From: Chitinophagaceae bacterium
GTDB lineage: Bacteria > Bacteroidota > Bacteroidia > Chitinophagales > Chitinophagaceae
Direction of reading: 5' to 3'
Assembly: GCA_947378615.1 (NCBI GenBank)
Contig: CANCKV010000209.1
Span: 1-6,263 of the forward strand
Length of the DNA: 6,263 nucleotides
Shown: positions 1 to 6,057 of the stretch, piece by piece
Layout of the letters: each line of letters begins with the position of its first letter
Position numbering within the stretch: position 1 is the first letter of the stretch
Made by a program: the position numbers and the translations under genes
The notes under the pieces: generated by a model
Databases searched by the model: none
The model's input: only the letters and a program-made list of their open reading frames with translations
Told to the model about the DNA's origin: nothing

Positions 1-674
1 TCCTGAATCGTTAAGGCTAAATATGCACTCCTATCAAAATACTGACGAGTTTTAATATTAATAAAATTCATTTGTTCAGGCGATTCGTCGAAGCCCTTCA
101 CTGATTTGGATGCATTACTATCTAAATAAAGGCTTTGATTTTCTCTCATAGCAACTTCTTTTCTTTCATTTCTGTGCGCCCCCCAAATATAAGTTTCTGT
201 ACCCTTTGCAGCACTTGGAATGGAAGTATATTTATATTCCTTTACTCTTCTAGTTAGTTTCTTATGTCCCTTGTGATAAGTTTCTGTTTTATATCCAACA
301 AATTGAGCTCTTCGTCCGGCATCTGCACTATTACAATGGATACACACAAACAAATCCCCCTTTGCTTGATTGGCAATCTTTGCTTTTTCAATCGGTGAGT
401 CATACACATCAATTCTTCTAGTTAAGACCAACTCAATGTCAGGAATTTGGTCCTTAAGCATCTCTTCTAATTTCAAAGAAATAGCTAATGCAACATCTTT
501 TTCATTAGAATATTTTCCTGGTGCTCCTCCATCGTGACCTCCGTGTCCTGGGTCAATTACTATTTTTCTTAGCCTTGATTTTTGTTGATGTCCGCGGTCC
601 TTAGTTGAAAAAGAGGTGAGTAATGCAGCGCAAATACTAACTAAAATCAGTGTGAAATATCTCTTGTTTATCAT
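1..674 (-). CDS. N-acetylmuramoyl-L-alanine amidase (Amidase_3 family), secreted, C-terminus cut by window edge
   Basis: A zinc-dependent periplasmic enzyme that cleaves the amide bond between N-acetylmuramic acid and the stem peptide, used in cell separation and wall turnover. I translated 224 residues from the minus strand with no stop; the rest lies beyond position 1. Residues 1-23 are a Sec-type signal peptide (MINKRY, then a hydrophobic stretch); C15 has no proper lipobox, so a lipoprotein is unlikely. The Amidase_3 fold begins at KIVIDPGHGGHDGGAPG (residues 37-53). By family knowledge the zinc ligands are H44, E58 (SNEKDVALAI) and H113 (FVCIHCNSA). GTETYIWG (158-165) is the next conserved strand. 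The final catalytic Glu is expected beyond the window. About 38 mostly basic residues (120-157) are inserted between CIHCNSA and GTETY. The start is fixed by an in-frame stop two codons upstream (complement of 678-680). It is divergent from lptD across 72 bp. The family call is firm; the physiological role is inferred. Confidence 0.93.
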   Translation of the reverse strand, partial: MINKRYFTLILVSICAALLTSFSTKDRGHQQKSRLRKIVIDPGHGGHDGGAPGKYSNEKDVALAISLKLEEMLKDQIPDIELVLTRRIDVYDSPIEKAKIANQAKGDLFVCIHCNSADAGRRAQFVGYKTETYHKGHKKLTRRVKEYKYTSIPSAAKGTETYIWGAHRNERKEVAMRENQSLYLDSNASKSVKGFDESPEQMNFINIKTRQYFDRSAYLALTIQ

Positions 675-686
675 GTCTTAAAAAGT

Positions 687-700
687 TAAAATATATTTTA
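687..700. repeat. Perfect 14-bp AT palindrome in the divergent amidase/lptD gap
   Basis: The sequence TAAAATATATTTTA equals its own reverse complement over all 14 bases; symmetry breaks on both sides. It lies 12 bp from the amidase start and 46 bp from the lptD start, inside a 72-bp gap that must hold both promoters. Each strand contains TATATTTT, one base away from the Bacteroidota -7 consensus TAnnTTTG, but no TTTG -33 element is correctly spaced on either side. It could be part of overlapping divergent promoters or a site for a dimeric regulator. Because it is pure A/T in AT-rich DNA, chance is a real alternative. Confidence 0.35.
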
Positions 701-746
701 TGAATGCTATAGTTGCTTTAGCACCTATTTTTGCCCACTACTCAAT

Positions 747-3470
747 ATGGACAAACGTAGCACATTTATAATAAAAACAACTTGGGCAGTTATTGCGTCC
801 GTGTTTTCATTCATTTTTTGTTTGCAATTAATGGCAAATCAATTGAATAAATCCAAAGTGCCTGTGCAAAAATTTGTTAATGCTGACACTATCCCATTTT
901 CCTCTAATGTCCGCAAAAATATAAAAGATACTCTTAATAATATAAAAAAGTCAATAATCGGGGATACTTCAATTTCAAAGATAGATTCTATCACTAAAAT
1001 TGATACATTATCTATCTCAAAAGATAGTCTTGATGCTCCAATAAAGTATGAAGCGTCCGATTCAGGAGTTTTAATTATTCCTACAAAAGAGTTCTATTTA
1101 TATGGTAAGGCAAAAGTGTCTAATAAAGATGTGAATCTTGATGCAGCTACCATCAAATACAGTCAAGGTATTCAGACAGTTCAAGCTTATGGTGCAACGG
1201 ATACTTCGGGCAATCCTAATAGTAAACCTAAATTAGTACAAGGGGAAACTAAAACAATTAGTGATTCCATTGCTTTTAATCTTAAAAGTTTGAAAGGGCT
1301 TACAAAGAATACTTATCTACAGGATGGTGAGATGTACATAAATGCCAAAGTATTAAAAAAGGTTGATAAACAAGATTATTATGGGTATGATACTCGTTTC
1401 ACCACTTGTAATCTCGATACTCCACACTTTGCATTTAGGGCAAGAAGAGTAAAAATTGTAACAAATAAATTAGCAGTTACTGGGCCTACACATCCTGAGG
1501 TGGAGGGTATTCCCATTCCAATAGGCATTCCCTTTGGTATTTTCCCTTTAGCTCAAGGTCGTCATTCGGGTGTGTTACCACCTGCATTTGCAGAAAGCGA
1601 AAGCTATGGTTTAGGATTAGAGGGGTTAGGTTATTATAAAGTAATTAGTGATTATGTTGATTTAACCACCCGAAGTAATATTTATTCTTATGGAGGATGG
1701 TCGATAAACACTAATACTAAATATCAAAAGCGGTATAGGTATCAGGGTTCTATGAATTTGACCATACAACATACTAAGGCATTAAATACGGCCACTTATG
1801 GGGCTCTTAATCCGGATGAATTTACTACTACCAATTCTTTTATGTTGAATTGGAGTCATAATCAGGATCAGCGTGTACGACCTGGAACTAATCTTAGTGC
1901 AAATGTAAATTTTGGAAGTACGAAGTATAATTCTACAGTTTTGAATAATCCCTATATTAATTTTCAGAATCAATTAAGTTCTTCGGTCAATTATTCAAAA
2001 GATTTTGGTGGAAAGGCAAATATCTCATTGAATCTTAATCATAGCCAAAATAGTACTACACACGTTGTCAATCTTGTGTTGCCTACGTTTACTGGAAGTA
2101 TTGTTACATTTTATCCTTTTCAAAGGAAGGAAGCAGTTGGAACGCAACGATGGTATGAGAAGTTAGGCGTAGGTTATAGTGGCAACTTGACTAATCAGAC
2201 TGCATTTTATGATACAGCATTTAGCTTTAAGCGAATGATAGATACCACACAGTGGGGGGCGACACATAATATCCCTATCTCCTTATCACTGCCTTCACTT
2301 GGTCCTATCACTATTTCCCCGGGTGTGTCTTTTTCACAAAAATGGTATGGTCAATCTATTGTAAGAAATTGGGATTCGGCCAATCAGAAATTGGATACTA
2401 CAATTAGGAAAGGCTTTTATACAGGCAATCAGGTTTCCTTTAGCATTGGTGCAAGTACAAGAATTTTTGGAACTTATCTTTTTGGAAAGAACAGTAATAT
2501 TAAGGCGATTCGACATGAAGTGAGACCAAGTATAAGTTTAAGTTATGTGCCAGATTTAGCTAGTAAATATTTTTATAATACTCAGGTAGATACAGCAGGG
2601 CATGTTGTAAGATTTTCAAAATTTGATGGAGTTACTCCAGGTGCTATTTCAGAAGGCAACTCAGGTTCTGTAAGTTTTGGATTGGATAATTTATTAGAAA
2701 TGAAAGTAAAGGATTCAAAAGATACGACTAAGGTAGATGCCACCAAAAAGATTAAGCTGATAGACGGATTCGGGGTTAATTCTTCCTATAATTTATTAGC
2801 AGATAGTTTCGGTTTAGCACCCTTTCAATTTTATGCAAGAAGTACTTTGTTTGGAACAATCAATATTACCTCTAGTTTCTCAATGGATCCATATCAAGTG
2901 GATAAATATGGGTTTAGGCGAAATAAATTTGTGTGGAGTGGTAAAGACCTAAACTTTGGAAGGATTACTAATGGAAACGTCGCTATTTCAACTTCCTTTA
3001 AAAGTAAAACAAAGGATGGGAAAGCTAGTTCTTCCGATAGTATTCCTGTCGATAGATTTATGACGCCTGAGGAACAGCAACAGCAATTGCAGTATGTCCG
3101 TAGCAATCCAGCAGAATTCACTGACTTTAATATTCCTTGGTCACTTTCTTTATCCTATTCTTTGAATTATAATAAGCAATTGGAGGCTAACTATACCTAC
3201 AGAGATGTCATCACATCGAGTGTTAATTTCAATGGAGACTTTAGCCTGACTGAAAAATGGAAACTAGGAGGAACAGGTTATTATGATTTTAGTGCCAATA
3301 AATTGCAGCAGTTAAGTATGTTTATAACAAGGGAAATGCATTGTTGGCAAATGTCAATTAATGTTAGTCCGATTGGGATGTATCGCTCTTTTAATATTAC
3401 AATTAATCCTAAGGCGGGTATCCTAAGAGATTTAAAGATTAATAGAAGCAGGTATTTTTCTAATTATTAA
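747..3470 (+). CDS. lptD: LPS-assembly protein LptD, Bacteroidota type (outer-membrane beta-barrel)
   Basis: The outer-membrane translocon that receives lipopolysaccharide from the periplasmic Lpt bridge and inserts it into the outer leaflet, normally plugged by the lipoprotein LptE. Of 907 residues, 1-30 are a signal peptide (MDKRSTFIIK, then a hydrophobic core to about LMA); C25 is not in a lipobox. Residues 31-107 are a Ser/Thr/Asp/Lys-rich linker. Residues 108-245 look like the OstA/LptA-like beta-jellyroll, starting at IPTKEFYLYGKAKV and including TTCNLDTPHFAFRARRVKI. From about 250 (GIPIPIGIPFGIFPL) to the end is a barrel of alternating aromatic/polar strands with Tyr/Asn/Ser-rich segments. 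The C-terminal part includes FTDFNIPWSLSLSYSLNYNK and REMHCWQMSINVSP. Mature cysteines are only C221 and C866. The start is the first in-frame ATG after a stop at 687-689; no Shine-Dalgarno is visible. The Bacteroidota family is annotated by homology to proteobacterial LptD; direct functional proof for this protein is not available here. Confidence 0.92.
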   Translation: MDKRSTFIIKTTWAVIASVFSFIFCLQLMANQLNKSKVPVQKFVNADTIPFSSNVRKNIKDTLNNIKKSIIGDTSISKIDSITKIDTLSISKDSLDAPIKYEASDSGVLIIPTKEFYLYGKAKVSNKDVNLDAATIKYSQGIQTVQAYGATDTSGNPNSKPKLVQGETKTISDSIAFNLKSLKGLTKNTYLQDGEMYINAKVLKKVDKQDYYGYDTRFTTCNLDTPHFAFRARRVKIVTNKLAVTGPTHPEVEGIPIPIGIPFGIFPLAQGRHSGVLPPAFAESESYGLGLEGLGYYKVISDYVDLTTRSNIYSYGGWSINTNTKYQKRYRYQGSMNLTIQHTKALNTATYGALNPDEFTTTNSFMLNWSHNQDQRVRPGTNLSANVNFGSTKYNSTVLNNPYINFQNQLSSSVNYSKDFGGKANISLNLNHSQNSTTHVVNLVLPTFTGSIVTFYPFQRKEAVGTQRWYEKLGVGYSGNLTNQTAFYDTAFSFKRMIDTTQWGATHNIPISLSLPSLGPITISPGVSFSQKWYGQSIVRNWDSANQKLDTTIRKGFYTGNQVSFSIGASTRIFGTYLFGKNSNIKAIRHEVRPSISLSYVPDLASKYFYNTQVDTAGHVVRFSKFDGVTPGAISEGNSGSVSFGLDNLLEMKVKDSKDTTKVDATKKIKLIDGFGVNSSYNLLADSFGLAPFQFYARSTLFGTINITSSFSMDPYQVDKYGFRRNKFVWSGKDLNFGRITNGNVAISTSFKSKTKDGKASSSDSIPVDRFMTPEEQQQQLQYVRSNPAEFTDFNIPWSLSLSYSLNYNKQLEANYTYRDVITSSVNFNGDFSLTEKWKLGGTGYYDFSANKLQQLSMFITREMHCWQMSINVSPIGMYRSFNITINPKAGILRDLKINRSRYFSNY

Positions 3471-3484
3471 TTGATAAAGAAGAC

Positions 3485-3522
3485 TTGTATTAATGGTAAA
3501 TTGATTATGTAAGTAAATACAA
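3485..3522. repeat. 7-bp inverted repeat in the lptD-queA gap
   Basis: TTGTATT (3485-3491) is the exact reverse complement of AATACAA (3516-3522), separated by 24 bases; the right arm ends three bases before the queA start codon. As RNA it would be a weak AT stem over a long loop, too weak for an intrinsic terminator and without a T tract. A protein-binding or translation-control role is only speculation, and a chance match is plausible. Confidence 0.2.
3491..3509 (+). repeat. Copy 1 of a degenerate intergenic AT-rich element (taatggnaaattgannatg)
   Basis: These 19 bases in the 55-bp lptD-queA gap match 16 of 19 positions of 4750-4768 in the next gap. The copy starts 20 bases after the lptD stop codon. 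It overlaps the left arm of the inverted repeat at 3485-3522 by one base. Function unknown; low complexity makes this tentative. Confidence 0.3.
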
Positions 3523-3525
3523 ATT

Positions 3526-4749
3526 ATGTCTATTCATCCAAAAGATTTGACGATTTCAGATTATACATATCCCCTTCCTGAAGATAGGATTGCTAAAAAT
3601 CCGTTACTACAAAGGGATGATAGTAAGCTTTTGATTTATAGGAAAGGAGAAATAACTGAAAGTGCATATAGGCATCTTGCTAGTCATTTGCCAGATAACA
3701 CCTTATTGGTTTTTAATAATACTAAAGTTGTAGAGGCGAGAATAATCTTCAATAAACCTACAGGTGGCGAAATAGAAATATTTTGTTTGGAACCCGATGA
3801 CAAATATGCAGACATTACTACTGCAATGCTGCAAAAAGGATATGTATTGTGGAAATGTTTAGTGGGAGGAGCGAAGAAATGGAAAGAGACTGCGTTAACA
3901 AAGCAAATTGTTGAGTCAGGGAAAATCATAAAGCTATCAGTCCAAAAAGTAGAACGCAGAAATGATTATTTCTTACTTGAATTTTCATGGGATGATGTAT
4001 CACTTACGTTCGTGGAAATACTACACCTTGCGGGATTAATTCCATTACCTCCTTATCTGAACAGAAAAGCAGAAGAAACAGATAAAGTCACCTATCAGAC
4101 TATCTACGCTCAACATGATGGGAGTGTTGCTGCGCCTACAGCAGGTCTTCATTTTACAAATGAACTTTTTAATAGTCTTTTGGAAAAAGGCATTAAAAAA
4201 GAATTTGTAACCCTTCATGTAGGGGCAGGAACATTTAAACCTGTTAAAGCTGCTACGATGGAAGAACATGAAATGCATGCGGAGTTCATCGATGTTTCAA
4301 TCAGTTTTATAGAGACACTTCTTACTTCGAATGATACAGTTATTCCTGTTGGTACCACTTCTCTACGAACGTTAGAGAGTATTTATTGGTTGGGTGTAAA
4401 GATTAATAATCAATCAATCTTTATTCTTGAGGAAGGTTTAGGTCAATGGGATGCGTATAATTTGCCACAAAATATTTCGAAAGAAGTAGCTTTGACCGCT
4501 TTAATCAATTGGATGCAAGGTCAAGGCCTGAAACAATTGATTACAAAGACACAGTTATTAATTGCCCCGAACTATCAATTGAGAATCGCAAAGGCATTAA
4601 TAACTAATTTTCATCAACCACAGAGTACATTGCTATTGTTAGTGGCTGCTATCATAGGAAATGATTGGAGAAGGATGTATGATTATGCGCTCGACAATGA
4701 CTTCCGATTCCTAAGTTATGGTGATGGATGTCTTTTAATTGATATTTGA
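3526..4749 (+). CDS. queA: S-adenosylmethionine:tRNA ribosyltransferase-isomerase (QueA family)
   Basis: QueA transfers and isomerises the ribosyl moiety of S-adenosylmethionine onto 7-aminomethyl-7-deazaguanine in tRNA, giving epoxyqueuosine, the penultimate step to queuosine at the wobble position of GUN-anticodon tRNAs; it is cytoplasmic. Family blocks appear in order over 407 residues: DYTYPLPEDRIAKNPLLQRD (12-31), LLVFNNTKVVEARI (60-73), TGGEIEIFCLEP (79-90), LAGLIPLPPYLNR (168-180), GSVAAPTAGLHFT (199-211), VTLHVGAGTFKPV (228-240), VGTTSLRTLES (275-285), ALITNFHQPQSTLLLLV (357-373) and FLSYGDG (395-401). It is longer than E. coli QueA (about 356). Some blocks differ from the usual form (FNN for FND, NFHQP for NFHLP, GTTSLR for GTTVVR), which suggests a divergent subfamily or paralogue. 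The start is the only ATG after an in-frame stop at 3514-3516. It lies 55 bp after lptD in the same direction. Family certain; equivalence to E. coli QueA slightly less so. Confidence 0.9.
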   Translation: MSIHPKDLTISDYTYPLPEDRIAKNPLLQRDDSKLLIYRKGEITESAYRHLASHLPDNTLLVFNNTKVVEARIIFNKPTGGEIEIFCLEPDDKYADITTAMLQKGYVLWKCLVGGAKKWKETALTKQIVESGKIIKLSVQKVERRNDYFLLEFSWDDVSLTFVEILHLAGLIPLPPYLNRKAEETDKVTYQTIYAQHDGSVAAPTAGLHFTNELFNSLLEKGIKKEFVTLHVGAGTFKPVKAATMEEHEMHAEFIDVSISFIETLLTSNDTVIPVGTTSLRTLESIYWLGVKINNQSIFILEEGLGQWDAYNLPQNISKEVALTALINWMQGQGLKQLITKTQLLIAPNYQLRIAKALITNFHQPQSTLLLLVAAIIGNDWRRMYDYALDNDFRFLSYGDGCLLIDI

Positions 4750-4768
4750 TAATGGAAAATTGAAAATG
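4750..4768 (+). repeat. Copy 2 of the degenerate intergenic AT-rich element
   Basis: TAATGGAAAATTGAAAATG begins at the first base after the queA stop codon. It agrees with copy 1 (3491-3509) at 16 of 19 positions and, extended by two bases leftward (4748-4768), with 6001-6021 at 16 of 21. From general familiarity, short A-rich runs of this 'aatggaaaattgaaaat' kind recur between genes in Bacteroidota genomes. Whether these three copies belong to one family needs a genome-wide count. Confidence 0.35.
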
Positions 4769-4780
4769 ATAACTAGAAAC

Positions 4781-4819
4781 AAGTTATTCATTCTTTTAAA
4801 AACTCATATTTCATAACTT
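4781..4819. repeat. 7-bp inverted repeat in the queA to GlmU-like gap
   Basis: AAGTTAT (4781-4787) is the exact reverse complement of ATAACTT (4813-4819), with 25 bases between. The right arm runs into a near-tandem copy, ATAACTTATAACT (4813-4825). The spacing resembles the inverted repeat at 3485-3522, though the arm sequences differ. The stem is AT-rich and weak, and no T tract follows directly, so it is not a convincing terminator. Confidence 0.2.
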
Positions 4820-4834
4820 ATAACTCTTTTAATT

Positions 4835-5995
4835 ATGGCCATCGTATTATTTGACAACAGAAATAGAAAAATATTTCTCCCTTTGACTGCTACCCGTGCA
4901 ATTGCAGATCTTCGGATGGGAATATTTACCATCAAGGAAAGATGGGAAAAGATGACAGGAGAAACTGTTTATGTACATACAGTTGACTATCTAAAACCAC
5001 TGTACGAGAATATTCCTGAAGGAGAACATCTTTGGATAGATAGTACGGTGATTGTTTCAGAAGAATTATTAGAATCAATTAATGCACTGAAGCTGAATGA
5101 AGCATTGATGGATAATCAAGGACTCATTGCAGGAAAAACCAATCAATCAGCTAATTTCTTTGATTCTTTTAATAATTTGAACGGGTTTGAATCTCTAAAG
5201 GGGAATGAAGTTAAGCGACTAGAATTTCCACAACAGATATTTCAATGGAATAATCAATTTATAAAAAGTGACTTTAAGCTGATTACAACAAATCGTATTT
5301 CCGAACCAATTTCTGTCACTAATAACCTGATTAATCCTGAAGATATCTTTATTGAGGAGGGGGTAACGATGGAGTATTGCACCTTAAATGCTACTGCTGG
5401 ACCAATATATATTGGTAAATATGCTACAATTATGGAAGGCTGTTTTATTCGGGGTTCGTTTTCGTTAGGTAATCATTCATTGATGAAGATGGGTGGCAAG
5501 ATGTATGGGGCTACTACTATTGGACCAAATTGTGTAGTTGGAGGGGAAATAAAGAACATTGTGATGCAGGGAAATAGCAATAAGGCACATGATGGTTATT
5601 TAGGTGATAGTGTGATAGGGGAGTGGTGCAACTTCGGTGCAGGAACTAGTAATAGTAATGTGAAAAATACTGGGGGGGAAGTGCATCTTTGGAACTACGC
5701 TTTTAATGGGTACATCTCTGCAGGACAAAAATGTGGGCTAATAATGGGCGATTATAGTAGGGCAGCTATTAATAGCTGTATAAATACAGGGTCTGTGATA
5801 GGGGTTTGTGCAAATGTTTTTGGGGCAGGATTACTTCCGAAAGTGATTAGCGACTTTAGTTGGGGAATTAATGAGCGATATATTTTCGAAAAAGCACTTT
5901 CTGACATTAATAATTGGACTAAAATGAAGCATCATGACTTAAGTCAGGAAGAAATTGATGTACTTAGGGCTATATTTGGCGGCGTCGGTAATTGA
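4835..5995 (+). CDS. GlmU-like protein: putative UDP-GlcNAc diphosphorylase / GlcN-1-P N-acetyltransferase (alternative Bacteroidota type)
   Basis: Probably performs the last two steps of UDP-GlcNAc synthesis (acetylation of glucosamine-1-phosphate, then uridylylation), feeding peptidoglycan and lipid A. Of 386 residues, the N-terminal part opens with IVLFDNRNRKIFLPLTATRA (3-22) and continues ADLRMGIFTIKERW (24-37), the hallmark of the Bacteroidota alternative GlmU-like family; the classical LxxGxGTRM signature is absent. From about residue 166 the protein becomes a left-handed beta-helix of hexapeptide repeats (IFIEEGVTME, PIYIGKYATIM, FSLGNHSLMKMGGKMYGATT, IGPNCVVGG). NKAHDGYLGDSVIG (249-262) followed by NFGAGT (266-271) aligns with the active-site loop of E. 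coli GlmU, making H252 the likely acetyltransfer base. A short helical tail follows residue 340. The start follows an in-frame stop at 4814-4816. The gene ends with tandem TGA codons (5993-5998). Classical GlmU is about 456 residues, so this is shorter. The family is confident; the dual activity is inferred. Confidence 0.85.
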   Translation: MAIVLFDNRNRKIFLPLTATRAIADLRMGIFTIKERWEKMTGETVYVHTVDYLKPLYENIPEGEHLWIDSTVIVSEELLESINALKLNEALMDNQGLIAGKTNQSANFFDSFNNLNGFESLKGNEVKRLEFPQQIFQWNNQFIKSDFKLITTNRISEPISVTNNLINPEDIFIEEGVTMEYCTLNATAGPIYIGKYATIMEGCFIRGSFSLGNHSLMKMGGKMYGATTIGPNCVVGGEIKNIVMQGNSNKAHDGYLGDSVIGEWCNFGAGTSNSNVKNTGGEVHLWNYAFNGYISAGQKCGLIMGDYSRAAINSCINTGSVIGVCANVFGAGLLPKVISDFSWGINERYIFEKALSDINNWTKMKHHDLSQEEIDVLRAIFGGVGN

Positions 5996-5998
5996 TGA
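5993..5998 (+). other. Tandem in-frame TGA TGA stop codons ending the GlmU-like gene
   Basis: The reading frame ends GGT AAT TGA TGA. The second TGA is in frame directly after the first, which would limit readthrough into the gap before tpiA. It is a simple direct reading; tandem stops arise by chance fairly often in AT-rich DNA. Confidence 0.6.
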
Positions 5999-6000
5999 TC

Positions 6001-6021
6001 GATGATAGAAAATTAAAATAG
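6001..6021 (+). repeat. Copy 3 of the degenerate intergenic AT-rich element
   Basis: These 21 bases start five bases after the final base of the first TGA of the GlmU-like gene and match 4748-4768 at 16 of 21 positions; three of the five differences are A/G transitions. This is the weakest of the three copies. Further along the same gap, TTTATA (6034-6039) and TATAAA (6044-6049) could form a 6-bp AT stem with a 4-base loop ahead of tpiA, too weak to call a terminator. Confidence 0.25.
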
Positions 6022-6057
6022 ATAAACTCGAATTTTATAACAATATAAATATATAAC

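Noticed and set aside
726..733. TATTTTTG, an exact match to the Bacteroidota -7 consensus TAnnTTTG, upstream of lptD
   Set aside because: It lies only 13 bases before the ATG, which would leave a leader of about 7 bases, and no TTTG -33 element is spaced about 19 bp upstream. Such matches are common in AT-rich DNA.
815..821. C25 of LptD as a lipoprotein cysteine
   Set aside because: The preceding residues (FIF) do not form a lipobox, and LptD proteins are barrel proteins, not lipoproteins.
1782..1973. Minus-strand open frame of 63 codons inside lptD
   Set aside because: It lies wholly inside a strongly supported gene, its translation resembles no protein family, and it is rich in Ile/Ser/Arg as expected for the antisense of barrel-strand codons. 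The same holds for 2334-2516, 2894-3121, 3684-3929 and 4045-4278.
3485..3513. Possible promoter before queA (TTG at 3485-3487 with TATGTAAG at 3506-3513)
   Set aside because: The -7 part has two mismatches to TAnnTTTG and the -33 part is incomplete; not enough to call.
4750..4834. Intrinsic terminator in the largest gap (85 bp)
   Set aside because: No G/C-containing hairpin followed by a T run on either strand; the only inverted repeat is a 7-bp AT-rich stem over a 25-base loop.
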